Below, piece after piece: positions 40,501 to 50,910 of a DNA stretch of 64,000 bases. The stretch comes from Hydractinia symbiolongicarpus (Eukaryota; Cnidaria; Hydrozoa; Anthoathecata; Hydractiniidae): positions 20,545,501 through 20,609,500 of the forward strand of contig NC_079878.1 in the NCBI RefSeq assembly GCF_029227915.1, in the 5' to 3' direction. A program made the translations under genes and the position numbers. The notes beneath the pieces were generated by a model that searched no databases, was not told the origin of the DNA, and saw only the letters and a program-made list of their open reading frames with translations. Within the stretch, counting starts at the first letter, position 1; each line of letters begins with the position of its first letter.

Positions 40501-43500
40501 TCCAAGTTCGTCTAGCGCTTCCACTCCATCAGCAAGTACTACTGTCGTGCCACCAACGTCAAGCAGTTCGTTTATTGAACCAAGCACAACCTCTTTTGTA
40601 CCGGAATCATCAAGCTCTGTGACTGCACCAGTTACCACAACGGTGGCTTCTCCAACACCAAGCAGTTCTAATGTTGTTCCATCAACAAGTTCTGTTGCTC
40701 CAAGTTCGTCTAGCGTTTCAACTCCATCGGCAAGTACTACCGTTGTTCCACCAACCTCAAGCAGCTCGTTTGTCCAACCCAGCACCACCTCTTTTGTACC
40801 GGAATCATCAAGCTCTGTGACCGCACCAGTTACGACAACAGTGGCTTCACCAACGCCAAGCAGTTCTAATGTTATTCCATCAACAAGTTCTATTGCTCCA
40901 AGTTCGTCTAGCGCTTCCACTCCATCAGCAAGTACAACTGTCGTGCCACCAACGTCAAGCAGTTCGTTTGTTCAACCAAGCAGCAGTTTTGCAACTACAG
41001 TGTCGTCAAGCTCTGTCACAGCACCAGTTACTACTAGTGAAGTTGTACCCACAACTGTCCTTGTAAGTTTTTCTCCTTTTCGAGTCATAGTATTACACCT
41101 TTTATGCTGTCACATTCCATGTGCTTCCTACTTTGAAGTTTATTTTAGGTTTTTCTCGTGTTCTGAAACCTTTTTTAAGATTTGTGATGTTATGTATTTG
41201 ACACTCTTTGTGTAACTCAGTTATTGTGCCAATAGTCTTGCATTGTGCTACTTTGTTAATGCTTTTTCTACATGGGTAGAATTATATTTTTTCGCGTATC
41301 TTACTATTATGTGTAAGACTCGATCTTGTTCAGAGAGCATATTGCAACATATTGTATTTGTACTGTCACGATTTTAAATTAAGAAATTCTCCTTTAGCCA
41401 ACACCATCTCCTTCATCGCAACAAACTGTTATTGTTGAAACTTCGACACCATTGTCATCATTCGAATCTGTATTGGTGACATCAACTAGTTCGTTTGTCC
41501 AACCAAGTAGCAGCTCTTTCGTACCGGAATCATCAAGCTCTGTGACTGCGCCAGTTACCACAACAGTCGCTTCTCCAACACCAAGCAGCTCGAACATTGT
41601 TCCATCAACAAGTTCTGTTGCTCCTAGTTCGTCTAGCGCTTCAACTCCATCGGCAAGTACTACCGTTGTTCCACCAACCTCAAGCAGCTCGTTTGTCCAA
41701 CCCAGCACCACCATTTTTGTACCAGAATCATCAAGCTCTGTGACTGCGCCAGTTACCACAACAGTGGCCTCACCAACACCAAGCAGTTCTAATGTTGTTC
41801 CATCAACAAGTTCTGTTGCTCCAAGTTCGTCTAGCGCTTCAACTCCATCGGCAAGTACTACCGTTGTTCCACCAACCTCAAGCAGCTCGTTTGTCCAACC
41901 CAGCACCACCTCTTTTGTACCGGAATCATCAAGCTCTGTGACCGCACCAGTTACGACAACAGTGGCTTCACCAACGCCAAGCAGTTCTAATGTTATTCCA
42001 TCAACAAGTTCTATTGCTCCAAGTTCGTCTAGCGCTTCCACTCCATCAGCAAGTACAACTGTCGTGCCACCAACGTCAAGCAGTTCGTTTGTTCAACCAA
42101 GCAGCAGTTTTGCAACTACAGTGTCGTCAAGCTCTGTCACAGCACCAGTTACTACTAGTGAAGTTGTACCGACAACTGTCCTTGTAAGTTTTTCTCCTTT
42201 TCGAGTCATAGTATTACACCTTTTATGCTGTCACATTCCACGCGCTTCCTACTTTGAAGTTTATTTTAGGTTTTTTTCGTGTTCTGAAACCTTTTTTAAG
42301 ATTTGTGATGTTATGTATTTGACACTCTTTGTGTAATTCAGTTATTGTGCCAATAGTCTTGCATTGTGCTACTCCGTTAATGCTTTTTCTACCTGGGTTG
42401 AATTATATTTTTTCGCGTATCTTACTATTATGTGTAAGACTCGATCTTGTTCAGAGAGCATATTGCAACATATTGTATTTGTACTGTCACGATTTTAAAT
42501 TAAGAAATTCTCCTTTAGCCAACACCATCTCCTTCATCGCAACAAACTGTTATTGTTGAAACTTCGACACCATTGTCATCATTCGAATCTGTATTGGTGA
42601 CATCAACTAGTTCGTTTGTCCAACCAAGTAGCAGCTCTTTCGTACCGGAATCATCAAGCTCTGTGACTGCGCCAGTTACCACAACAGTCGCTTCTCCAAC
42701 ACCAAGCAGCTCGAACATTGTTCCATCAACAAGTTCTGTTGCTCCTAGTTCGTCTAGCGCTTCAACTCCATCGGCAAGTACTACCGTTGTTCCACCAACC
42801 TCAAGCAGCTCGTTTGTCCAACCCAGCACCACCTCTTTTGTACCGGAATCATCAAGCTCTGTGACCGCACCAGTTACGACAACAGTGGCTTCACCAACGC
42901 CAAGCAGTTCTAATGTTATTCCATCAACAAGTTCTATTGCTCCAAGTTCGTCTAGCGCTTCCACTCCATCAGCAAGTACAACTGTCGTGCCACCAACGTC
43001 AAGCAGTTCGTTTGTTCAACCAAGCAGCAGTTTTGCAACTACAGTGTCGTCAAGCTCTGTCACAGCACCAGTTACTACTAGTGAAGTTGTACCCACAACT
43101 GTCCTTGTAAGTTTTTCTCCTTTTCGAGTCATAGTATTACACCTTTTATGCTGTCACATTCCACGTGCTTCCTACTTTGAAGTTTATTTTAGGTTTTTCT
43201 CGTGTTCTGAAACCTTTTTTAAGATTTGTGATGTTATGTATTTGACACTCTTTGTGTAACTCAGTTATTGTGCCAATAGTCTTGCATTGTGCTACTCCGT
43301 TAATGCTTTTTCTACCTGGGTTGAATTATATTTTTTCGCGTATCTTACTATTATGTGTAAGACTCGATCTTGTTCAGAGAGCATATTGCAACATATTGTA
43401 TTTGTACTGTCACGATTTTAAATTAAGAAATTCTCCTTTAGCCAACACCATCTCCTTCATCGCAACAAACTGTTATTGTTGAAACTTCGACACCATTGTC

Positions 43501-46500
43501 ATCATTCGAATCTGTATTGGTGACATCAACTAGTTCGTTTGTCCAACCAAGTAGCAGCTCTTTCGTACCGGAATCATCAAGCTCTGTGACTGCGCCAGTT
43601 ACCACAACAGTCGCTTCTCCAACACCAAGCAGCTCGAACATTGTTCCATCAACAAGTTCTGTTGCTCCTAGTTCGTCTAGCGCTTCAACTCCATCGGCAA
43701 GTACTACCGTTGTTCCACCAACCTCAAGCAGCTCGTTTGTCCAACCCAGCACCACCACTTTTGTACCAGAATCATCAAGCTCTGTGACTGCGCCAGTTAC
43801 CACAACAGTGGCCTCACCAACACCAAGCAGTTCTAATGTTGTTCCATCAACAAGTTCTGTTGCTCCAAGTTCGTCTAGCGCTTCAACTCCATCGGCAAGT
43901 ACTACCGTTGTTCCACCAACCTCAAGCAGCTCGTTTGTCCAACCCAGCACCACCTCTTTTGTACCGGAATCATCAAGCTCTGTGACCGCACCAGTTACGA
44001 CAACAGTGGCTTCACCAACGCCAAGCAGTTCTAATGTTATTCCATCAACAAGTTCTATTGCTCCAAGTTCGTCTAGCGCTTCCACTCCATCAGCAAGTAC
44101 AACTGTCGTGCCACCAACGTCAAGCAGTTCGTTTGTTCAACCAAGCAGCAGTTTTGCAACTACAGTGTCGTCAAGCTCTGTCACAGCACCAGTTACTACT
44201 AGTGAAGTTGTACCCACAACTGTCCTTGTAAGTTTTTCTCCTTTTCGAGTCATAGTATTACACCTTTTATGCTGTCACATTCCACGCGCTTCCTACTTTG
44301 AAGTTTATTTTAGGTTTTTCTCGTGTTCTGAAACCTTTTTTAAGATTTGTGATGTTATGTATTTGACACTCTTTGTGTAATTCAGTTATTGTGCCAATAG
44401 TCTTGCATTGTGCTACTCCGTTAATGCTTTTTCTACCTGGGTTGAATTATATTTTTTCGCGTATCTTACTATTATGTGTAAGACTCGATCTTGTTCAGAG
44501 AGCATATTGCAACATATTGTATTTGTACTGTCACGATTTTAAATTAAGAAATTCTCCTTTAGCCAACACCATCTCCTTCATCGCAACAAACTGTTATTGT
44601 TGAAACTTCGACACCATTGTCATCATTCGAATCTGTATTGGTGACATCAACTAGTTCGTTTGTCCAACCAAGTAGCAGCTCTTTCGTACCGGAATCATCA
44701 AGCTCTGTGACTGCGCCAGTTACCACAACAGTCGCTTCTCCAACACCAAGCAGCTCGAACATTGTTCCATCAACAAGTTCTGTTGCTCCTAGTTCGTCTA
44801 GCGCTTCAACTCCATCGGCAAGTACTACCGTTGTTCCACCAACCTCAAGCAGCTCGTTTGTCCAACCCAGCACCACCTCTTTTGTACCGGAATCATCAAG
44901 CTCTGTGACCGCACCAGTTACGACAACAGTGGCTTCACCAACGCCAAGCAGTTCTAATGTTATTCCATCAACAAGTTCTATTGCTCCAAGTTCGTCTAGC
45001 GCTTCCACTCCATCAGCGAGTACAACTGTCGTGCCACCAACGTCAAGCAGTTCGTTTGTTCAACCAAGCAGCAGTTTTGCAACTACAGTGTCGTCAAGCT
45101 CTGTCACAGCACCAGTTACTACTAGTGAAGTTGTACCCACAACTGTCCTTGTAAGTTTTTCTCCTTTTCGAGTCATAGTATTACACCTTTTATGCTGTCA
45201 CATTCCACGTGCTTCCTACTTTGAAGTTTATTTTAGGTTTTTCTCGTGTTTTGAAACCTTTTTTAAGATTTGTGATGTTATGTATTTGACACTCTTTGTG
45301 TAATTCAGTTATTGTGCCAATAGTCTTGCATTGTGCTACTCCGTTAATGCTTTTTCTACCTGGGTTGAATTATATTTTTTCGCGTATCTTACTATTATGT
45401 GTAAGACTCGATCTTCTTCAGAGAGCATATTGCAACATATTGTATTTGTACTGTCACGATTTTAAATTAAGAAATTCTCCTTTAGCCAACACCATCTCCT
45501 TCATCGCAACAAACTGTTATTGTTGAAACTTCGACACCATTGTCATCATTCGAATCTGTATTGGTGACATCAACTAGTTCGTTTGTCCAACCAAGTAGCA
45601 GCTCTTTCGTACCGGAATCATCAAGCTCTGTGACTGCGCCAGTTACCACAACAGTCGCTTCTCCAACACCAAGCAGCTCGAACATTGTTCCATCAACAAG
45701 TTCTGTTGCTCCTAGTTCGTCTAGCGCTTCAACTCCATCGGCAAGTACTACCGTTGTTCCACCAACCTCAAGCAGCTCGTTTGTCCAACCCAGCACCACC
45801 TCTTTTGTACCGGAATCATCAAGCTCTGTGACCGCACCAGTTACGACAACAGTGGCTTCACCAACGCCAAGCAGTTCTAATGTTATTCCATCAACAAGTT
45901 CTATTGCTCCAAGTTCGTCTAGCGCTTCCACTCCATCAGCAAGTACAACTGTCGTGCCACCAACGTCAAGCAGTTCGTTTGTTCAACCAAGCAGCAGTTT
46001 TGCAACTACAGTGTCGTCAAGCTCTGTCACAGCACCAGTTACTACTAGTGAAGTTGTACCCACAACTGTCCTTGTAAGTTTTTCTCCTTTTCGAGTCATA
46101 GTATTACACCTTTTATGCTGTCACATTCCACGTGCTTCCTACTTTGAAGTTTATTTTAGGTTTTTCTCGTGTTCTGAAACCTTTTTTAAGATTTGTGATG
46201 TTATGTATTTGACACTCTTTGTGTAATTCAGTTATTGTGCCAATAGTCTTGCATTGTGCTACTCCGTTAATGCTTTTTCTACCTGGGTTGAATTATATTT
46301 TTTCGCGTATCTTACTATTATGTGTAAGACTCGATCTTCTTCAGAGAGCATATTGCAACATATTGTATTTGTACTGTCACGATTTTAAATTAAGAAATTC
46401 TCCTTTAGCCAACACCATCTCCTTCATCGCAACAAACTGTTATTGTTGAAACTTCGACACCATTGTCATCATTCGAATCTGTATTGGTGACATCAACTAG

Positions 46501-49500
46501 TTCGTTTGTCCAACCAAGTAGCAGCTCTTTCGTACCGGAATCATCAAGCTCTGTGACTGCGCCAGTTACCACAACAGTCGCTTCTCCAACTCCAAGCAGC
46601 TCGAACATTGTTCCATCAACAAGTTCTGTTGCTCCTAGTTCGTCTAGCGCTTCAACTCCATCGGCAAGTACTACCGTTGTTCCACCAACCTCAAGCAGCT
46701 CGTTTGTCCAACCCAGCACCACCTCTTTTGTACCGGAATCATCAAGCTCTGTGACCGCACCAGTTACGACAACAGTGGCTTCACCAACGCCAAGCAGTTC
46801 TAATGTTATTCCATCAACAAGTTCTATTGCTCCAAGTTCGTCTAGCGCTTCCACTCCATCAGCAAGTACAACTGTCGTGCCACCAACGTCAAGCAGTTCG
46901 TTTGTTCAACCAAGCAGCAGTTTTGCAACTACAGTGTCGTCAAGCTCTGTCACAGCACCAGTTACTACTAGTGAAGTTGTACCCACAACTGTCCTTGTAA
47001 GTTTTCTCCTTTTCGAGTCATAGTATTACACCTTTTATGCTGTCACATTCCACGTGCTTCCTACTTTGAAGTTTTATTTTAGGTTTTTCTCGTGTTCTGA
47101 AACCTTTTTTAAGATTTGTGATGTTATGTATTTGACACTCTTTGTGTAATTCAGTTATTGTGCCAATAGTCTTGCATTGTGCTACTCCGTTAATGCTTTT
47201 TCTACCTGGGTTGAATTATATTTTTTCGCGTATCTTACTATTATGTGTAAGACTCGATCTTGTTCAGAGAGCATATTGCAACATATTGTATTTGTACTGT
47301 CACGATTTTAAATTAAGAAATTCTCCTTTAGCCAACACCATCTCCTTCATCGCAACAAACTGTTATTGTTGAAACTTCGACACCATTGTCATCATTCGAA
47401 TCTGTATTGGTGACATCAACTAGTTCGTTTGTCCAACCAAGTAGCAGCTCTTTCGTACCGGAATCATCAAGCTCTGTGACTGCGCCAGTTACCACAACAG
47501 TCGCTTCTCCAACGCCAAGCAGTTCTAATGTTGTTCCATCAACAAGTTCTGTTGCTCCAAGTTCGTCTAGCGCTTCAACTCCATCGGCAAGTACTACCGT
47601 TGTTCCACCAACCTCAAGCAGCTCGTTTGTCCAACCCAGCACCACCTCTTTTGTACCGGAATCATCAAGCTCTGTGACCGCACCAGTTACCACAACAGTG
47701 GCTTCACCAACGCCAAGCAGTTCTAATGTTATTCCATCAACAAGTTCTATTGCTCCAAGTTCGTCTAGCGCTTCCACTCCATCAGCAAGTACAACTGTCG
47801 TGCCACCAACGTCAAGCAGTTCGTTTGTTCAACCAAGCAGCAGTTTTGCAACTACAGTGTTGTCAAGCTCTGTCACAGCACCAGTTACTACTAGTGAAGT
47901 TGTACCCACAACTGTCCTTGTAAGTTTTTCTCCTTTTCGAGTCATAGTATTACACCTTTTATGCTGTCACATTCCACGTGCTTCCTACTTTGAAGTTTAT
48001 TTTAGGTTTTTCTCGTGTTCTGAAACCTTTTTTAAGATTTGTGATGTTATGTATTTGACACTCTTTGTTTAATTCAGTTATTGTGCCAATAGTCTTGCAT
48101 TGTGCAACTCCGTTAATGCTTTTTCTACCTGGGTTGAATTATATTTTTTCGCGTATCTTACTATTATGTGTAAGACTCGATCTTCTTCAGAGAGCATATT
48201 GCAACATATTGTATTTGTACTGTCACGATTTTAAATTAAGAAATTCTCCTTTAGCCAACACCATCTCCTTCATCGCAACAAACTGTTATTGTTGAAACTT
48301 CGACACCATTGTCATCATTCGAATCTGTATTGGTGACATCAACTAGTTCGTTTGTCCAACCAAGTAGCAGCTCTTTCGTACCGGAATCATCAAGCTCTGT
48401 GACTGCGCCAGTTACCACAACAGTCGCTTCTCCAACACCAAGCAGCTCTAACATTGTTCCATCAACAAGTTCTGTTGCTCCTAGTTCGTCTAGCGCTTCA
48501 ACTCCATCGGCAAGTACTACCGTTGTTCCACCAACCTCAAGCAGCTCGTTTGTCCAACCAAGTAGCAGCTCTTTCGTACCGGAATCATCAAGCTCTGTGA
48601 CTGCGCCAGTTACCACAACTGTCGCTTCTCCAACACCAAGCAGCTCGAACATTGTTCCATCAACAAGTTCTGTTGCTCCTAGTTCGTCTAGCGCTTTAAC
48701 TCCATCGGCAAGTACTACCGTTGTTCCACCAACCTCAAGCAGCTCGTTTGTCCAACCCAGCACCACCACTTTTGTACCAGAATCATCAAGCTCTGTGACT
48801 GCGCCAGTTACCACAACAGTGGCCTCACCAACACCAAGCAGTTCTAATGTTGTTCCATCAACAAGTTCTGTTGCTCCAAGTTCGTCTAGCGCTTCAACTC
48901 CATCGGCAAGTACTACCGTTGTTCCACCAACCTCAAGCAGCTCGTTTGTCCAACCCAGCACCACCTCTTTTGTACCGGAATCATCAAGCTCTGTGACTGC
49001 ACCAATCACCACAACGGTTGTCTCACCCACATCGAGTAGCTCGTTTGTTTTTACTACGTCGAGTTTATCCAGCTTAAGCAGCTCATTTGTTACCGTAGCC
49101 ACGTCGCAGGTCACACCAACTAGTTCCCTGTTAGCATCTTCGAGTTTGGTAACGACCTCTTCTGTATCATCAAGTATTGTTCCGACCAGCACTATTCGTC
49201 CTTCACCATCTACTGTGGTACCGACACCAACAACTTCAGTTTGTGAGTATTAGCTTAACCTTTTGACTTAAAAGTCGCATTGCGCTTGTCATTGCTAGTA
49301 ACTTGATATGTCTTTCTTTTGTAGTGTGTCCTGCATGTTATCACAAAGGAAGTTATTACGGGGTAAGTGGTATACTTTAAAAAATAATATTCTGTAGTTA
49401 TTATACCAATGGGTTTTCTGGATATTTTGATGTTTTCTTTATTCTTTTCAGGTCAATGAAACATGGCAAGATGCTACCAAATGTATTAATTACACTTGTG

Positions 49501-50493
49501 TGGAAGTGGCTAATCCTTGTTATCCATCTAACAGAAGCACACAAATTGAAGTGAAAACACCAGTGTGTCAAGCTTGTCCAAAGGTATGTAAAAAGTTTGT
49601 TTATTTTTACTGCAACTCCTTAGTAAGCATGTGCTGGTTGACACCTCGTCCTCTCAATATCTCCACATTTCTTTCGTCACTCAAAATTTTGATTGTCCAC
49701 TTGTAAGCAAATTTGCTTTTTCAGTGCTTTAATATCAAACTCAAATCGTATAATGATTAAAAAATCTTTCTCTAGTTCAACATGCAAATAGCGCAACATG
49801 TATTATTATATTTTCCTCTATTTAATTTTAGGGTTACAAAACTGTTCAAAATAAAGAGAAATGCTGTCCGGATTGTGGTAAGTTTTACTAACTCGCTCCT
49901 TTTTGTAAGGGAGTACCTGTTACAAGGCATAATGCAGGGGAATTTTCAAGCTGACGAATTCTTGCGGTCCGATTAACGGTTTGTTTTTCCCTTTTATTTT
50001 AGTTCCAACGGAAAATGTTCCAGATATGTGTAACGTCAAGGACTTAGGCGTTGAGGTGTTACAACAAACAGATCTCACCCATGGTACTTGCAAATCCACG
50101 AAGAAATACCGCGTGACAGGCTGTGGTGGCTTCTGCAAGAGCGAAATTGTCGCGACGGTGGGCAGTGGTATCTACTCTCCTTCCTGCCAGTGCTGTCAAC
50201 CGACTAGAGTTAAACAACACAACGTTACTATGAGTTGTACATCAGGTCATGAATACACTGCGCAGTTCCATGAAATTTTAGATTGTAACTGCGCTCCTCA
50301 ACGCTGCTCTGCGAAATACGACGTATCTGGTATAAACATTGAGACGTCAGATGGTGCAGATACTGCGGAGAAGAGATCAATCTTTGAAAGATTAGGCGAT
50401 ATCGAGCAAATGGATGATGAGACATTGCAACGTCATCGTCGTAATTTGTTGAATGATCTGGCGCTCATCCATGCAAAGAAGAAGAAGCGTTAA
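12124..50493 (+). CDS. Giant secreted gel-forming mucin (EGF-Kunitz-D1-D2-D'-D3-PTS-VWC-CTCK)
   Basis: One gene of 51 coding exons. Joining exons at GT-AG sites keeps phase throughout and gives 23,787 nt (7,928 residues). Approximate residues: signal peptide 1-32; linker to 71; five EGF-like domains 72-240; Cys-rich exon 241-309; Kunitz-like 310-367; VWD1-C8-TIL-E 383-745; VWD2-C8-TIL-E 746-1140; TIL'-E' (D') 1141-1225; VWD3-C8-TIL 1226-1585; Ser/Thr/Pro repeats to 7693; VWC-like 7693-7765; C-terminal cystine knot to about 7868, then a basic tail. The D1-D2-D'-D3 plus cystine-knot order is that of VWF and gel-forming mucins, which polymerise by disulfides and form mucus. No VWD4 and no CysD domain is seen, so the C-terminus is more MUC6-like. 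The EGF and Kunitz prefix is unusual. Terminal exons are well supported; no clear AATAAA follows the stop. Confidence 0.93.
12481..12740. mobile_element. MITE in mucin intron 1
   Basis: Terminal inverted repeats: ACCTTTTTAAATGTTTACAT then TTTCCGCGGT at 12482-12511, against its inverse at about 12708-12740 (CGGAAAATGTAAACCTTTAA then AAAGGC), with few mismatches. The roughly 260-bp element has no transposase. An internal stretch at 12593-12632 (TTGAGGCTTTAAACTATTAT and on) recurs near 62513. Confidence 0.7.
13728..14876 (+). other. Mucin exons 5-9: five EGF-like domains, one per exon
   Basis: Exons 13728-13829, 13999-14091, 14181-14282, 14422-14526 and 14772-14876, all phase 1-1. Each encodes about 31-35 residues with six cysteines in EGF order, for example DSDCKNGGVCQQ then CVCANGYGGPTC in the first, CENGGTCI then GATC in the second and CHNNGTCTNP then GRLC in the third. 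The fourth ends in an atypical segment with a final QCKR. Phase 1-1 single-exon EGF modules are the classical unit of exon shuffling. No Asp/Asn calcium-binding consensus is evident. Confidence 0.9.
15301..15507 (+). other. Mucin exon 10: unidentified Cys-rich module
   Basis: Encodes 69 residues with five cysteines (GIC, SYC, AAC, KNC, HHC) and no match I recognise. It is phase 1-1 and sits between the last EGF and the Kunitz exon. Confidence 0.7.
15625..15934 (+). other. Mucin exons 11-12: Kunitz-like domain and linker
   Basis: Exons 15625-15798 and 15890-15934. Exon 11 encodes a BPTI/Kunitz fold signature: CDKIYSGNCPGG, YDKASKECKSFKFNGCFGNK, NAYETMSDCEARH. Five of the six canonical cysteines are present; the one that would close the C1-C6 bond is absent from the spliced product. 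The residue after the second cysteine (P1) is Pro, so classical trypsin inhibition is unlikely. Reading through the donor adds a cysteine and then a stop. Confidence 0.8.
16087..17471 (+). other. Mucin D1 assembly: VWD1-C8-TIL-E
   Basis: Exons 16087-16388, 16490-17012, 17105-17345 and the start of 17435-18327. VWD1 starts at IHYTTFDGMNYNFLSGCSYY and includes SGLCGNLDGNPNNDL, where the first Cys of the usual CGLCG is Ser. C8 covers the SSCDIINSEAFKPCHGVV to DALC stretch. TIL is ITCKGDLRYYDCGSACPKTC to QSQCSC, and E is HCEDCTCKGGMWECAKKPC. Confidence 0.9.
17472..19033 (+). other. Mucin D2 assembly: VWD2-C8-TIL-E
   Basis: Exons 17435-18327 (most), 18434-18554, 18725-18871 and 18987-19033. VWD2 begins CDVSGDPHIKTFDGKRYDMY and contains the intact CGLCGTYNFNSADDF motif associated with disulfide-linked assembly. 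C8 ends near GWREKTEDC. TIL spans LTCKSPKTWRQCN to AQDQCPCY, and E is ECNNCTCTGGKFQCTNVDC. Confidence 0.9.
20410..21059. other. Mucin intron 22 with C17-A25 homopolymer and a foldback
   Basis: Holds a run of 17 C (20669-20685) directly followed by 25 A (20686-20710) and a short CAAA repeat. It also holds a 58-nt near-perfect hairpin at 20953-21010. No exon is seen. Confidence 0.8.
20953..21010. repeat. Intronic foldback hairpin
   Basis: CCTCAGGTTTTTTTCCATCC is matched by the inverse of GGATGCAAAAAAACCCTGAG across a loop of about 10 nt. The arms differ only at a mismatch and a length difference in the T run. It may be a tiny foldback element or a small-RNA-like hairpin; nothing here decides. 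Confidence 0.6.
21641..23638 (+). other. Mucin PTS domain, first block (exons 24 end, 25, 26)
   Basis: The 3' half of exon 21426-21760 starts the Ser/Thr/Pro-rich region. Exon 21937-23412 (1476 nt, phase 0-0) has a leader (TVIVETSTPLSSFESVLVTT) and six copies of a 66-residue repeat marked by TVASPTPSSSN. Exon 23501-23638 (138 nt) encodes a divergent Ser/Thr-rich tail. There is no Cys in the repeats; the expected role is dense O-glycosylation. Confidence 0.92.
23639..25011. other. Long mucin intron 26
   Basis: 1373 bp between the 138-nt exon and the first family-A exon. AT-rich, with no exon or mobile element I can identify. It is of similar length to intron 38 (38361-39739), but I see no clear similarity by eye. 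Confidence 0.6.
25012..38093 (+). repeat. Mucin exon-intron tandem array, family A
   Basis: Exons 25012-25506, 25854-27233, 27582-28565, 28914-29897, 30246-31229, 31578-32561, 32910-33893, 34242-34829, 35178-36161, 36510-37493 and 37842-38093. Introns are 347 or 348 bp and nearly identical. The dominant unit is 1332 bp (984-bp exon plus 348-bp intron); variants differ by 396 bp, exactly two 198-bp repeats. Exons 28-37 open with PTPSPSSEQTVIVETSTPL. The full-length exons, 27 to 36, end in SSSSVTAPVTTTEVLPTTVL; exon 37 is shortened and diverges after a few repeat residues. All are phase 0-0. Confidence 0.95.
38223..38360 (+). other. Mucin exon 38, duplicate of exon 26
   Basis: Same length (138 nt) as exon 23501-23638 and clearly paralogous: both read V-x-ST-x-x-RSS then PTSLL, end in SFP-x-P and follow a repeat exon. 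This marks an ancestral block duplication. Confidence 0.85.
38361..39739. other. Long mucin intron 38
   Basis: About 1.38 kb separating array A from array B. No exon that I can support; ORFs at 38833-39033 and 39065-39274 look random. Confidence 0.6.
39740..49242 (+). repeat. Mucin exon-intron tandem array, family B
   Basis: Exons 39740-41062, 41398-42183, 42519-43106, 43442-44227, 44563-45150, 45486-46073, 46409-46996, 47332-47919 and 48255-49242. Every intron between them is 335 bp and nearly identical, starting GTAAGTTTTTCTCC and ending AAATTCTCCTTTAG. Units are 923 or 1121 bp, the difference being one 198-bp repeat. Exons from 41398 on open with PTPSPSSQQTVIVETSTPL, and exons up to 47919 end with SSSSVTAPVTTSEVVPTTVL. 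The last exon ends the PTS domain and leaves in phase 1. Confidence 0.95.
49325..49877 (+). other. Mucin exons 48-50: VWC-like module
   Basis: Exons 49325-49362, 49452-49583 and 49832-49877. The joined sequence has CPACYHKGSYYGVNETWQDA, KCINYTC, VCQACPKG and KCCPDC, the cysteine spacing of a VWC-type module, placed as expected just before the cystine knot. Confidence 0.85.
50003..50493 (+). other. Mucin exon 51: C-terminal cystine knot and basic tail
   Basis: Contains the CTCK landmarks CNVKDLGVEV, VTGCGGFCKSE, SCQCCQPTRV, MSCTSG and CNCAPQRC. In mucins and VWF this domain forms the tail-to-tail dimer. About 60 further residues follow, mostly acidic then basic, ending in a Lys/Arg-rich AKKKKR. 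No second poly(A)-type motif of standard form is seen close downstream. Confidence 0.9.
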
Positions 50494-50849
50494 AATGTCT
50501 GTTAATTGTGGTTGTATTTATCTTTTTCTTGTGTTTGTAATTTAGTTTTAGTGAGTGAGGAAATAGCATGTTAAAAACATAAAATTTTTGTTTATTTATT
50601 TATTGGTAACCCCTTTAAGCGTTTCCTTCCATGTACATTCTTAACACTCGGTATTATTTTCTGGTTGAATTTGTCAATTTAACAGTAGAGAACTTAAAAG
50701 GCTGAAAAAAACTTGCTCTGGAGAAGTACATTACTTCCCGTGTTTCAAAAGAAGATTTGCGCCGATCACGTGTGAGCTTTATTTAGATGTTTTCCATTTA
50801 ACACGAAAGTATTTCAATTTACAAAGTCAACTACTATGCATGTATAACT

Positions 50850-50910
50850 GAGAGTATGACCTTTCGCACTGGGTGCGAACGCTCCGCCACAAGGTCGCCA
50901 GTCGGTTTTC
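50850..50910 (-). mobile_element. Possible degenerate tRNA-derived SINE head
   Basis: On the minus strand, GACCTTGTGGCGGAGCG resembles a Pol III A box. It is followed by an arm TTCGCAC-CCA-GTGCGAA that resembles an anticodon stem. The B box is not recognisable, so this is tentative. Confidence 0.3.

Noticed and set aside
42329-48295. Repeated 76-residue ORF (MCNSVIVPIVLHCATPL...) in array B
   Set aside because: It lies in the 335-bp introns and recurs only because the intron is repeated. It runs into the next exon out of frame.
25012-49242. CRISPR-like regular array
   Set aside because: The repeats are long, coding and spliced, in a eukaryotic genome; there are no short repeats with unique spacers.
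25908-49253. Series of separate genes starting MSSFESVLVT
   Set aside because: The Met is an in-frame or out-of-context codon within exons that begin earlier at an acceptor and end at a donor. All join in phase 0 as one gene.
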